From contig JABMNH010000018.1 of the NCBI GenBank assembly GCA_013205245.1, positions 1-64,000 on the forward strand: 64,000 bases of DNA, given 5' to 3'. The notes beneath the pieces are model-generated. The model made no database searches. It was not told the DNA's origin and was given only the letters and a program-made list of their open reading frames with translations. Source of the stretch: Flavobacteriales bacterium (GTDB lineage Bacteria > Bacteroidota > Bacteroidia > Flavobacteriales > Flavobacteriaceae). Numbering within the stretch: the stretch's first letter is position 1; each line of letters begins with the position of its first letter. Positions 8,491 through 16,422 of the stretch are shown piece by piece. The position numbers were made by a program, and so were the translations under genes.

Positions 8491-9186
8491 TTAAAAGCTG
8501 CCAAAATAACAGGTGCGTTCTCCAAAAGCATAAACAAGACTTATACCAGTAGAAACATACCAATCTTTAGTATTGGGGTTGTTGAAATTTAATTTTTCAA
8601 TAGTCAAACCAACACTATTTTTTTTACCGCCTTCTAGATTATCTTTACTTGTATAATTGAAACGTGTTTCTATGTTAATGCCTAACCGACTGGCAATTTT
8701 AAATTTATACCCAATACCAAAAGGGAATGAGATACTGGTACTGTTTTGAAAATCTCTAAAATTTTCGGCAACTATACTGGGCGGTACTTTGTAACTAAAA
8801 GTAGCAATGTTTAAAAAAACATAGGGTGTATGCATAAATTTAAACTGATTTAAATTGTATTTAAAAAAGTTAAACTCTAAACCTATAGCAAACTCTTTGA
8901 TAGAGTTGGTGAATTTAAAAGGAATGTTTTGAAGAACAGTATTAGCCGATTCTGCATTATCTGCAGATATTTGTGCATAAGTAAATGAGTATCTTATAGC
9001 AGATTGTGGACTCATATTCCATTTGTATATAGCGCCAATACTTATGTCGTTTAGGGCTATATAATCTGATTTGCCAACATCGCCAATATAATTACTCCCA
9101 CCCAAAAAAATACCAATTTCATTGATTTGAGCAGTAGATGCTATTGTAACTAAAAGAAATACGCAAAAAATTATACTTTTTTTCAT
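8491..9186 (-). CDS. porG: DUF6089 family outer-membrane protein, likely type IX secretion component PorG
   Basis: A predicted small outer-membrane beta-barrel of 231 aa with signal peptide MKKSIIFCVFLLVTIASTAQ and mature start INEIGIFLGGSNYIGDVG, typical of DUF6089. It has strand-like alternation throughout and ends with a short aromatic tail. PorG of Porphyromonas gingivalis belongs to this family, associates with the PorK/PorN ring, and, as I recall, lies immediately upstream of uppS, the Omp85 gene and two Skp genes. That is exactly the order here. The PorG assignment therefore rests on family features plus synteny, not on a computed alignment. Two -7-like elements precede the ATG. Confidence 0.75.
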   Translation of the reverse strand: MKKSIIFCVFLLVTIASTAQINEIGIFLGGSNYIGDVGKSDYIALNDISIGAIYKWNMSPQSAIRYSFTYAQISADNAESANTVLQNIPFKFTNSIKEFAIGLEFNFFKYNLNQFKFMHTPYVFLNIATFSYKVPPSIVAENFRDFQNSTSISFPFGIGYKFKIASRLGINIETRFNYTSKDNLEGGKKNSVGLTIEKLNFNNPNTKDWYVSTGISLVYAFGERTCYFGSF

Positions 9187-9188
9187 AT

Positions 9189-9210
9189 CAAAAATAAGGG
9201 TGCAAATATA
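9189..9210 (-). promoter_or_regulatory. Two candidate -7 elements before the porG-like gene
   Basis: Minus-strand TATATTTG (9203-9210) and TATTTTTG (9189-9196) both match TAnnTTTG within 25 bp of the ATG. They suggest that porG-uppS-bamA-ompH can be transcribed independently of the nadK unit, which ends about 100 bp upstream. Confidence 0.4.
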
Positions 9211-9287
9211 AGAAACTATTTGCTTAAGTAAATTATAAGTACGTGTTTTTAAAAATAACGAAATCTATGGTGTTTTGTTGCGCCAGA

Positions 9288-10172
9288 TTAATTTCTAGCA
9301 TCTCTTCCCCAAAGCATTTTTTCGCGAAGTGTTTTTAGAAAAGTTTGATTGTTAAACTGAATCATTTTAAGTTTAAAATCAGCTGTTTGAATGTAAATTT
9401 CGGTATGTTTTTCAACCGTAATTATTCTAGAATCTAACGACACTAAAAATTGTTCGCTTCTTCCAGAAACTTGTAGTTTAATTTTTGAGTCATTAGGTAT
9501 TACTAAAGGTCTTACATTTAAATTATGTGGCGCAATGGGTGTGATTACCAAACTTTTTGCGCTTGGTGTAATAACAGGTCCACCACAACTTAATGAATAA
9601 CCTGTAGAACCTGTTGGTGTTGCTACAATGAGACCATCTGCCCAATAAGAATTTAAATATTCATCATCAATAAAAGTATTAATAATAATCATTGAAGTTG
9701 AATCTTTCCTGTTTATAGCCACTTCGTTTAGGGCAAAGTTAAGGTCTTTAAAATCGTCTGAATCTGTGTTGGTATCTACCTTAAGAAGCTCACGCTCTTT
9801 TATAGAAAATTCATTTTGAATAAGCGCCTCAACAGCCTCTTTTATTTCTGTTTTTTGAACTGTTGCTAAAAAGCCCAATCGGCCAATATTAATACCTAAA
9901 ATTGGGATGTTTAAATTCCTGATAAAAGTAACGGCTTTTAAAATAGTACCATCGCCACCAATGGTAATCATTAAATCAAAGCTGGTATCTAAATCGTTAA
10001 AACCTGTAAATTGGGCATAGCTACCTTTTACATTAGTATGCTGTTTTATAGCTTCTAAAAACTCTTTTTCAACAGCAACCAAAAAATTATAATGTTTAAA
10101 ATAACCAAACAATTCTTCAATAACTTGTTTTGATTTTTTAACATCATAAAGACCGTAAAGGGCGACTTTCAT
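9288..10172 (-). CDS. nadK: NAD kinase
   Basis: ATP-dependent phosphorylation of NAD to NADP. The diacylglycerol-kinase-like fold is marked by LMITIGGDGTILKAV (GGDGT, with the catalytic Asp) and by NIGRLGFLATV, NEVAINRK, WADGLIVATPTGSTGYSLSCGGP and APHNLNVRPLVIP. Length 294 aa is typical. It begins 2 bp after the CBS-domain gene stop, so the two form an operon. This CBS-NadK pairing upstream of the porG/uppS/bamA block is common in Flavobacteriaceae. Confidence 0.97.
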   Translation of the reverse strand: MKVALYGLYDVKKSKQVIEELFGYFKHYNFLVAVEKEFLEAIKQHTNVKGSYAQFTGFNDLDTSFDLMITIGGDGTILKAVTFIRNLNIPILGINIGRLGFLATVQKTEIKEAVEALIQNEFSIKERELLKVDTNTDSDDFKDLNFALNEVAINRKDSTSMIIINTFIDDEYLNSYWADGLIVATPTGSTGYSLSCGGPVITPSAKSLVITPIAPHNLNVRPLVIPNDSKIKLQVSGRSEQFLVSLDSRIITVEKHTEIYIQTADFKLKMIQFNNQTFLKTLREKMLWGRDARN

Positions 10173-10174
10173 AT

Positions 10175-10834
10175 TTATATGTTTAGATATTTTTGAAGAT
10201 ATTCCGATCTGTTTTTTAGCTGTTCAAGATATTTATCTTCTAGATTCTCGGCAATAACATTATAATTATAGCGTCTAAAAGTTTGGATGGTGTTATTGAT
10301 GTCGTGATTGCTAATTTTTAAAGTAATTTGTACCGTGTCAACATCTCTTTTAGTTACTAAAGCGCCTAAAAGATGCGCATCGTTAGATTCAACAATTTGT
10401 GATATTTCGCTAAACGAATAATCAGTTGTGTTTTTTTCTACAACAAGCAATATGCCATCTTCATTTAAAAAAGGTGTTTCTAAAAATTGACGCAAAACAT
10501 CATTTAAATCGTAATAACCTAAATATAACTGATCTTTATCAACTACAGGTAAAATATTACTTTGAAAAGCCACAAATTGTTTGAGTAAGTCAATCCACAG
10601 GGCAGTGTGAGGTATTCTAAATTGTTGAATTAGATCTTGATGCAACTCTATTTTGTCGTTTTCGTCTTCAATTACTTGGATGTCATTTTCGGATAACAAG
10701 CCTATTAAATAGCTTTTTTCAACAACTGGCAAGTGCGATAATGTGCACGTAGCAAATATGCTTTTTGCCTTTTTGATGCTGTCATTTAATTTTAAAGCAT
10801 CGATATCAGTCGATATGTATTCTAAATAGCTCAT
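10175..10834 (-). CDS. CBS-domain protein (AcuB-like)
   Basis: A soluble 219-aa protein. The first 130 residues form a tandem CBS pair: ATCTLSHLPVVEKSYLIGLLSENDI in the first and FQSNILPVVDKDQLYLGYYDLNDV in the second. The rest (about 135-219) looks like an ACT-type beta-alpha fold (GALVTKRDVDTVQITLKISN..). The pair probably senses adenine nucleotides. Being 2 bp upstream of nadK, a role tied to NAD(P) or energy status is plausible but unproven. Confidence 0.85.
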   Translation of the reverse strand: MSYLEYISTDIDALKLNDSIKKAKSIFATCTLSHLPVVEKSYLIGLLSENDIQVIEDENDKIELHQDLIQQFRIPHTALWIDLLKQFVAFQSNILPVVDKDQLYLGYYDLNDVLRQFLETPFLNEDGILLVVEKNTTDYSFSEISQIVESNDAHLLGALVTKRDVDTVQITLKISNHDINNTIQTFRRYNYNVIAENLEDKYLEQLKNRSEYLQKYLNI

Positions 10835-10879
10835 AATTGTAATCTAAGTGCAAAATACTAAAATACCTTTAAAAAAGAG

Positions 10880-10887
10880 TAAATTTG
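10880..10887 (+). promoter_or_regulatory. Candidate -7 element of pdxJ
   Basis: TAAATTTG matches TAnnTTTG, 25 bp before the pdxJ ATG, in the divergent gap with the CBS gene. No properly spaced -33 TTG was seen. Confidence 0.45.
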
Positions 10888-10912
10888 CATTTTTAAAAGT
10901 GATTAAAATCTT

Positions 10913-11629
10913 ATGACAAAGTTAAGTGTTAATATTAATAAAATAGCAACTTTAAGAAATTCTAGAGGTGGCGATACTCCAAATTTAATTAGTGTCGCAA
11001 AAGACATTCAAGAATATGGTGCCCAAGGCATTACAGTGCATCCTAGGCCAGATGAGCGTCATATTAAATATCAAGATGCTTTAGATTTAAAACCTTTTGT
11101 GATTACAGAATATAATATAGAAGGGAATCCCATACCTAATTTTATAGATTTGGTAACCAAAATCAAACCTACCCAAGTTACACTTGTGCCAGATGCCGTA
11201 GATGCATTAACATCGAATGCTGGTTGGGATACAATTACAAACAGTGCTTTTTTGAAAGAAGTGATAACAGAATTTAAAAGACAGGGGATTCGGACTTCCA
11301 TTTTTATGGATGTCGATTTAAAACTGATTGAAGCTGCTGCTTTAACAGGTGCAGATAGAGTTGAATTATATACCGAAGCCTATGCCAGTCAATATGTTTT
11401 AGGTAATAAAGCAGCTATTGAACCATATATTAACGCGGCAAAATTAGCCTCAGAATTGGGGATGGGCATTAATGCGGGTCACGATTTAAGTCTAGAAAAT
11501 ATAGCCTATTTTGCTCAAAATATTCCAAATTTAGCCGAAGTTTCTATCGGTCATGCGCTGATTGCTGAGTCTTTATATTTAGGATTTCAAAATGTCATAA
11601 ATCAGTATTTATATAAGTTGCAAGGCTGA
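10913..11629 (+). CDS. pdxJ: Pyridoxine 5'-phosphate synthase
   Basis: Last step of the DXP-dependent vitamin B6 pathway: condensation of 1-deoxyxylulose 5-phosphate with 3-amino-2-oxopropyl phosphate. Family motifs: LSVNINKIATLRNSRGG, the Glu/His region GITVHPRPDERHI, VTLVPDA, and INAGHDLSLENI near the phosphate site. The TIM barrel is complete at 238 aa. Its TGA overlaps the ATG of the following hydrolase (TGATG), indicating coupled translation. Confidence 0.96.
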   Translation: MTKLSVNINKIATLRNSRGGDTPNLISVAKDIQEYGAQGITVHPRPDERHIKYQDALDLKPFVITEYNIEGNPIPNFIDLVTKIKPTQVTLVPDAVDALTSNAGWDTITNSAFLKEVITEFKRQGIRTSIFMDVDLKLIEAAALTGADRVELYTEAYASQYVLGNKAAIEPYINAAKLASELGMGINAGHDLSLENIAYFAQNIPNLAEVSIGHALIAESLYLGFQNVINQYLYKLQG

Positions 11630-12399
11630 TGAAGTTACTTCATTCTACTATTATTGGGCAAGGTCAAGCTTTAATTATTGCACACGGTTATTTTGGCATG
11701 GGCGATAACTGGAAATCTATGGCTACGAGATTTGCCAAGCATTTTGAAGTTCATAGTGTAGATCAAAGAAATCATGGCAAAAGTTTTCATACTGATGATT
11801 TTAATTACGAAGTTTTGGTTGAAGATTTATACCATTATATAAATCACTATCATTTAAAAGACGTTATTTTATTAGGTCACTCAATGGGTGGCAAAGTGGC
11901 GATGTTGTTTGCGGTTACGTATCCAGAAATGGTAAACAAATTGGTGGTTGTAGATATTGCGCCTAAATATTATCCGCCACATCATGAATTTATTTTAAAG
12001 GCTTTAAACAGTGTTGATTTTGAAAAAATTGCTTCCAGACGTGAAGTAGCATCTGTTTTAAAACAACATATTGACGCGCCGGGTGTAATTCAGTTTTTGT
12101 TAAAAAATGTGTATTGGAAAGATAAAGGAAAGTTGGCATTTCGTTTTAATTTAGAGAGTTTAACCGAAAATAATAATGAAGTAGGCGAGGCATTGCCATC
12201 GTTTACAAATTACGATAAACCAACTTTGTTTTTAAAAGGAGAAAATTCAGGTTATATTGCTCAAAACGATGCTGACTTAATTGAGTTACACTTTCCGATT
12301 GCTAAAATTATAACTGTCAAAAATTCAGGACATTGGACACATGCCGATAATCCAGAAGATTTTTATGACAAAGTTGCTCAATTTTTGAGTGAAAATTAA
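11629..12399 (+). CDS. Alpha/beta hydrolase (YbfF-type esterase family)
   Basis: Predicted cytoplasmic serine esterase of 256 aa. The nucleophile elbow is ILLGHSMGGKVAM, the oxyanion region IIAHGYFGMGDNW and the strand/Asp region SVDQRNHGKS. The C-terminal catalytic His is in VKNSGHWTHADNPEDF. The overall layout matches YbfF-like acyl esterases; the natural substrate cannot be told from the sequence. The start codon shares a base with the pdxJ stop. Confidence 0.88.
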   Translation: MKLLHSTIIGQGQALIIAHGYFGMGDNWKSMATRFAKHFEVHSVDQRNHGKSFHTDDFNYEVLVEDLYHYINHYHLKDVILLGHSMGGKVAMLFAVTYPEMVNKLVVVDIAPKYYPPHHEFILKALNSVDFEKIASRREVASVLKQHIDAPGVIQFLLKNVYWKDKGKLAFRFNLESLTENNNEVGEALPSFTNYDKPTLFLKGENSGYIAQNDADLIELHFPIAKIITVKNSGHWTHADNPEDFYDKVAQFLSEN

Positions 12400-12439
12400 A
12401 ATGGCAAGGTTTTAGACAATTTATAAGAAAACATACATT

Positions 12440-12778
12440 ATGAACTACTTTGTAAAATTATTATTATCGGCAGCATTGGTGGTTATTTTAGCCAGTATTT
12501 TGCCAGGCATCGCCGTATCAAATTATTTTACGGCTGTTTTTGTAGCCTTGGCACTGGCATTACTAAATACCTTTATTAAACCCCTTTTAATATTACTTAC
12601 ATTACCAGTTACATTGGTTACTTTAGGTTTGTTTTTATTTGTAATAAATGCCATCATTGTTTTAATAGCAGGAAGTTTGGTAGATGGATTTTACGTTTCA
12701 GGATTTTGGGCTGCACTCTTATTTAGCTTGCTATTTTCTGTATTTCAATCGTTTTTATCCGATAAGGTAAAACGCTAA
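12440..12778 (+). CDS. Phage holin family IV-like (DUF360) four-helix membrane protein
   Basis: A 112-aa integral membrane protein with four hydrophobic segments. The family motif is seen in ALALLNTFIKPLLILLTLPVTLVTLGLF, followed by FVINAIIVLIAGSLVDGF. It belongs to the chromosomal family named after mycobacteriophage holins. No phage genes are nearby, so the name does not imply lysis. Function unknown. It lies 40 bp after the hydrolase and may share its transcript. Confidence 0.85.
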   Translation: MNYFVKLLLSAALVVILASILPGIAVSNYFTAVFVALALALLNTFIKPLLILLTLPVTLVTLGLFLFVINAIIVLIAGSLVDGFYVSGFWAALLFSLLFSVFQSFLSDKVKR

Positions 12779-12875
12779 TATTAAAATAGCTAAAATAGAA
12801 TGGATTAAAGCTTTGTCAGATATCCAAAAAACACTAATTTCGCACTCTATTTTTTAAAGGAAAGACATAACAATT

Positions 12876-14201
12876 ATGAACGTTACAAAACAAGACATTG
12901 ATGCTTTAAATGTAGTTGTAAAAATTGACATTGCAGCTAAAGATTATCAAGACAAAGTAGAGAAAATCCTAAAAGATTACCGTTTAAAGGCTAATATTCC
13001 TGGTTTTAGAAAAGGAAATGTACCTATGGGGATGGTTAAACAGCAATATGGTAAATCTGCTTTGATTGACGAGGTAAATAAATTAATACAAGAGAACTTA
13101 AATAAATTTCTGACCGAAGAAAAGTTAGATATTTTAGGAAATCCTTTACCAAAAGAGCAAAGTGATTTTTCTTGGGATACAGACGATTTTAGTTTTGAAT
13201 TTGAATTAGGTTTAGCGCCAAAGTTCGACATAGATTTACAACCTAAAAAAGCCATTACGCAATATGTTATAAAAGCCGATGCTAAAATGGTAGGTACAGA
13301 ATTACAAAACATGCAAGAGCGTTATGGTAAATTAAAAACCCAAACCGCTGTTGAGAAAAATTCTAATATTTCTGGAACTTTTGTAAACGAAGAAAAAGAA
13401 ATCGATAAGAAATCTACTTTTAATGTGTCAAAAATTAAAGGCAAAAGCAATTTGAAATTGGTTTTAGGCGCTAAAATAGGCGATGTCATCACTTTTGAAA
13501 CCAAAGGTTTGTTTACAGAAAATCACGATTTAATGAATGTTTTGGCTGTTTCGCACGATGATGCTCACGATTTAGATGTTGCTGTTCAATTTACTTTAGA
13601 AGAGGTTACAGAGACAGAATTAGCCGTATTAAACCAAGAGTTTTACGATAAAATATTTGGCGAAGGAGCTGTTAAATCTGAAAAAGAATTCAAAGCTAAA
13701 TTAGCCGAAGATATTGAAAAACAATTTGAACAACAAGCCGATCAACAATTGTTAAATGCAGTTACAGAGAGTCTTATTGAAAATACAAAATTCGACTTAC
13801 CAGCCGATTTTCTTGTTAAATGGATAGCTGTTTCTGGCGAAAAGCAATTGACATCCGATGAGGCCAAAGCCGAATACGATAAATCTGAAAAAGGTTTGCG
13901 ATATCAATTAATTGAGGGGAAATTAATAAACGACAACAGTTTAAATGTAACGCTTGAAGAGTTAAGAGATTTTGCAAAAGGTTTTATCAAAATGCAAATG
14001 GCACAATACGGCAATCCAAATCCAGAAGAAAAACAATTGGATGAAATAGCCGATAGGATTTTAACAAATCAAGACGAAACAAAACGTTTGAGCGAACAAT
14101 TAATGCAGAAAAAATTACTTGACTTTTTTAAAGCCAATGTAAAATTGAAAGCTAAAGAAGTAACTTTTGACGATTTTGTAAAAGAAGTTTATAAAAAATA
14201 A
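12876..14201 (+). CDS. tig: Trigger factor (divergent PPIase domain)
   Basis: Ribosome-associated chaperone, 441 aa. The N-terminal ribosome-binding domain is present with the docking loop as IPGFRKGNVPMGMV and QYGKSALIDEVN. The C-terminal arm domain is recognisable from about residue 260 (..EEFYDKIFG-type start, LIENTKFDLPADFL). The middle region (about 150-250), where FKBP-type prolyl isomerase sits in Escherichia coli, keeps a similar length but lacks the usual ..IPGFEDGIKG signature. Prolyl isomerase activity is therefore doubtful. The ATG follows a purine-rich AAAGGAAAG. Two bases later a 40-residue membrane peptide begins. Confidence 0.93.
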   Translation: MNVTKQDIDALNVVVKIDIAAKDYQDKVEKILKDYRLKANIPGFRKGNVPMGMVKQQYGKSALIDEVNKLIQENLNKFLTEEKLDILGNPLPKEQSDFSWDTDDFSFEFELGLAPKFDIDLQPKKAITQYVIKADAKMVGTELQNMQERYGKLKTQTAVEKNSNISGTFVNEEKEIDKKSTFNVSKIKGKSNLKLVLGAKIGDVITFETKGLFTENHDLMNVLAVSHDDAHDLDVAVQFTLEEVTETELAVLNQEFYDKIFGEGAVKSEKEFKAKLAEDIEKQFEQQADQQLLNAVTESLIENTKFDLPADFLVKWIAVSGEKQLTSDEAKAEYDKSEKGLRYQLIEGKLINDNSLNVTLEELRDFAKGFIKMQMAQYGNPNPEEKQLDEIADRILTNQDETKRLSEQLMQKKLLDFFKANVKLKAKEVTFDDFVKEVYKK

Positions 14202-14202
14202 G

Positions 14203-14325
14203 ATGCAACAAGTTTTAGTCTATATTTTTGTTGGTTTAGCCGCTTTATTTTTGATTAAAAAATATATTTTTAAGTCAAAATCAAAATCAAATTGTGGTGA
14301 TGGTGATGATTGTAAATGTGGCTAA
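14203..14325 (+). CDS. 40-aa Cys-rich single-pass membrane peptide (FeoB-associated-like)
   Basis: A short ORF missing from the track. It has one hydrophobic helix (VLVYIFVGLAALFLI) followed by KKYIFKSKSKSN and a Cys-rich end CGDGDDCKCG. It begins 1 nt after the trigger factor TAA and is followed by a strong terminator, which argues for a real, translated gene. The layout (N-out helix, basic linker, CxxxxxCxC tail) resembles the FeoB-associated Cys-rich membrane proteins, although no feoB is nearby. A metal-binding role is inference only. Confidence 0.65.
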   Translation: MQQVLVYIFVGLAALFLIKKYIFKSKSKSNCGDGDDCKCG

Positions 14326-14345
14326 AATATAGTTGAATTAAATAG

Positions 14346-14387
14346 AAAGACCGCCGTTTTGAAACATCAAAACGGCGGTCTTTTTTT
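14346..14387. terminator. Bidirectional terminator between tig and dtd
   Basis: A 17-bp perfect stem (AAAGACCGCCGTTTTGA) with an AACA loop and a T-run on each strand. It serves the tig/Cys-rich peptide unit and the convergent dtd-rsgA unit. Confidence 0.95.
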
Positions 14388-14398
14388 GTAATCTAAAA

Positions 14399-14851
14399 TT
14401 ATTCTCTAATTTGTGAATCGATTACAATTGTAACCGGCCCATCGTTTAACAAGTTTATTTTCATATCGGCACCAAACTCGCCTGTGCCGACTTTCTTACC
14501 CAATTCAGCTTCAAAAGCTTTGATGAATTTTTGATATAAGGGAATTGATATTTCAGGTTTGGCTGCTTTTATATAACTAGGTCTGTTTCCTTTTTTTGTA
14601 CTTGCCAATAAGGTAAATTGACTCACTATAATGGCTTCGGCATTTACGTCTTTTAATGAGCAATTCATCACATCGTTTTCATCATTAAAAATGCGGAGAT
14701 TCACTATCTTTTTTGAAAGCCAGTTAATATCATCTTCGGTATCATTTTGAGCAATACCTAAGAAAATCAACAAGCCTTCTTTAATGTCGCTGATGATGTT
14801 ATTATTTACTGATACATTGGCGTGTTTTACGCGTTGAATGATGGCCTTCAT
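14399..14851 (-). CDS. dtd: D-aminoacyl-tRNA deacylase
   Basis: Removes D-amino acids wrongly attached to tRNA. Motifs: the start MKAIIQRVKHANVSV, the SQFTLLAS catalytic motif, and the Gly-cisPro-type NDGPVTIVIDS near the C-terminus. At 150 aa it is full length. It starts 3 bp after the rsgA stop, so the two probably share a transcript ending at the terminator that follows. Confidence 0.97.
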   Translation of the reverse strand: MKAIIQRVKHANVSVNNNIISDIKEGLLIFLGIAQNDTEDDINWLSKKIVNLRIFNDENDVMNCSLKDVNAEAIIVSQFTLLASTKKGNRPSYIKAAKPEISIPLYQKFIKAFEAELGKKVGTGEFGADMKINLLNDGPVTIVIDSQIRE

Positions 14852-14854
14852 ATA

Positions 14855-15859
14855 TTAATTTGTATAAATATCGGTTCTATAAGTATCATCATCACCAAAA
14901 ATAATTTGCAGATAATTTTGATAACGCCAATCAGCAATAAGTCCTGTTTTTACAGCATCTTTTATAGCGCAATCGGGTTCATTAACATGTAGACAGTTGT
15001 TGAATTTACACTTTGATTTGAGCTTAAAAAATTCTGGAAAATAACCATCAACTTCTTGTTTGTTCATATCTACCACGCCAAAACCCTTTATGCCTGGTGT
15101 GTCAATTATGCTTCCGCCGAAAGGCAAATCGAACATCTCTGCAAAAGTTGTGGTATGCAAACCTTGGTTATGTTGGTCTGATATTTTTTTTGTAGCCAAT
15201 TGCAAATTGTTATCTAACAAATTAATTAAACTCGATTTTCCCACTCCAGAATGCCCAGAGAACATACTTACTTTACCTGTCATTAATTCTTTTAAAGCGT
15301 CAATATTTAACTGTGTTTCCACAGATATTTCTAAACATTTATAGCCGATATTGGTATAAGTTTTTAATAATTCATCACGATTTTCAGAACTCATTTCGGT
15401 CTTTAAATCACTTTTATTAAAAAGTAAAATAGCTGGAATATGATAAGCTTCTGCAGTGGCTAAAAACCGGTCTATAAAAGCTGTAGATGTAGGTGGCTGT
15501 TCTAAAGTTATCATTAAAAAAACCTGATCAATATTGGCGGCAATTATATGTGTTTGTTTTGATAGGTTTACCGATTTTCTGATGATGTAATTTTTTCGTT
15601 TATGGATATTTGTAATAATTGCATCATTATTTTCTGCAATGTCAACATCAACAATATCGCCTACAGTAACTGGGTTTGTGCTTTTAATTCCTTTAATTCT
15701 AAATTTTCCTTTTATGCGGCAATTAAGAATTGTGCCCTCATTTAATTTAACACTATACCAACTTCCGGTTGATTTTATGACAACGCCTTTTTTCAATGAA
15801 TTATAATTTATTACAATATTACTGATATTTTTTTTGTTTATTAGTGCCATATTAACCAT
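14855..15859 (-). CDS. rsgA: Ribosome small subunit-dependent GTPase A
   Basis: Circularly permuted GTPase that helps 30S subunit maturation. An N-terminal OB fold (VIKSTGSWYSVKL..) precedes the permuted G motifs in order: G4 LLFNKSDL, G1 GHSGVGKSSL, G3 DTPGIKGFG. A C-terminal zinc knuckle follows (CKFNNCLHVNEPDC). The start is ambiguous. The track ATG at 15859 and another ATG at 15850 both add about 20 residues (KKNISNIVINYNS) in front of where relatives usually begin. A TTG at 15796 (LKKGVVIKSTG) would give the usual N-terminus. I keep the track start. It is divergent from the next gene, and the 15859 and 15873 starts lie only 13 bp apart. Confidence 0.94.
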   Translation of the reverse strand: MVNMALINKKNISNIVINYNSLKKGVVIKSTGSWYSVKLNEGTILNCRIKGKFRIKGIKSTNPVTVGDIVDVDIAENNDAIITNIHKRKNYIIRKSVNLSKQTHIIAANIDQVFLMITLEQPPTSTAFIDRFLATAEAYHIPAILLFNKSDLKTEMSSENRDELLKTYTNIGYKCLEISVETQLNIDALKELMTGKVSMFSGHSGVGKSSLINLLDNNLQLATKKISDQHNQGLHTTTFAEMFDLPFGGSIIDTPGIKGFGVVDMNKQEVDGYFPEFFKLKSKCKFNNCLHVNEPDCAIKDAVKTGLIADWRYQNYLQIIFGDDDTYRTDIYTN

Positions 15860-15872
15860 AAAAAATCAAAAC

Positions 15873-16331
15873 ATGAAAAAACTTATTTTTGGAAGCCTTC
15901 TAGTATTCGTTATTGGATTGTTTCCTGCAAATGCGCAAACTTACTCTTACAAAGTTGTAACCAGTGTTGAATCTATTGTGTCTAGTGGCTTAGGACGTTC
16001 TAGAATGATATCTGTTAATGACGACAGAAATTATAAAGATTTCACATCAACACAAACCGAAGATGATAAAGGAAGAAATAAATCTGATCGCGGCGATATG
16101 CGGGTAAAAGGTTTTGATGAAACAAAACTTTTAAACTTTTACAATATGGCAGGTATTCGATTTCAAAATATCGCTACCAACGATGCTTTGGTAAGCTCTA
16201 AAATTAACACAATGTCTGCAGAAGGATGGGAATTAGCTTTTGTTACAAGTGCTGTAGAAAGTGATGCTGGTAAAGGTGACGGACAAGGTATTTTTATAAC
16301 CCGTTATGTTTTTAAGAAAAAAAATCAATAA
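15873..16331 (+). CDS. Secreted protein of unknown function with DUF4177-like C-terminus
   Basis: A 152-aa protein with a clear signal peptide (MKKLIFGSLLVFVIGLFPANAQ). The mature part begins YSYKVVTSVESIV, then has an acidic/basic polar stretch (TQTEDDKGRNKSDRGD). It ends with INTMSAEGWELAFVTS and IFITRYVFKKK. The GWEL turn followed by a basic final strand resembles DUF4177 proteins, here in exported form; this is by eye. The ATG at 15873 is preferred over the track's earlier start because it begins the signal peptide. No partner is evident nearby. Confidence 0.75.
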   Translation: MKKLIFGSLLVFVIGLFPANAQTYSYKVVTSVESIVSSGLGRSRMISVNDDRNYKDFTSTQTEDDKGRNKSDRGDMRVKGFDETKLLNFYNMAGIRFQNIATNDALVSSKINTMSAEGWELAFVTSAVESDAGKGDGQGIFITRYVFKKKNQ

Positions 16332-16349
16332 GTTTAAAATATAATGTCT

Positions 16350-16367
16350 TTTCGAGCGCAGTCGAAA
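16350..16367. repeat. Short palindromic intergenic repeat (TTTCGA..TCGAAA)
   Basis: TTTCGAGCGCAGTCGAAA forms a 6-bp stem around GCGCAG. It is more GC-rich than its surroundings and lies 20 bp after the secreted-protein gene. The same core is familiar to me from intergenic spacers of many flavobacterial genomes, so it may be one unit of a dispersed REP-like family. Only one copy was noticed in this window. Confidence 0.5.
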
Positions 16368-16422
16368 CGTAATAATGATTTACGATATAAAGTTTAAGAC
16401 TTTGCTCAGATTGACAAATATT

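Noticed and set aside
12440-12778. Prophage remnant suggested by the holin-family name
   Set aside because: The flanking genes are housekeeping, with no lysin, capsid or integrase; the family is common on chromosomes.
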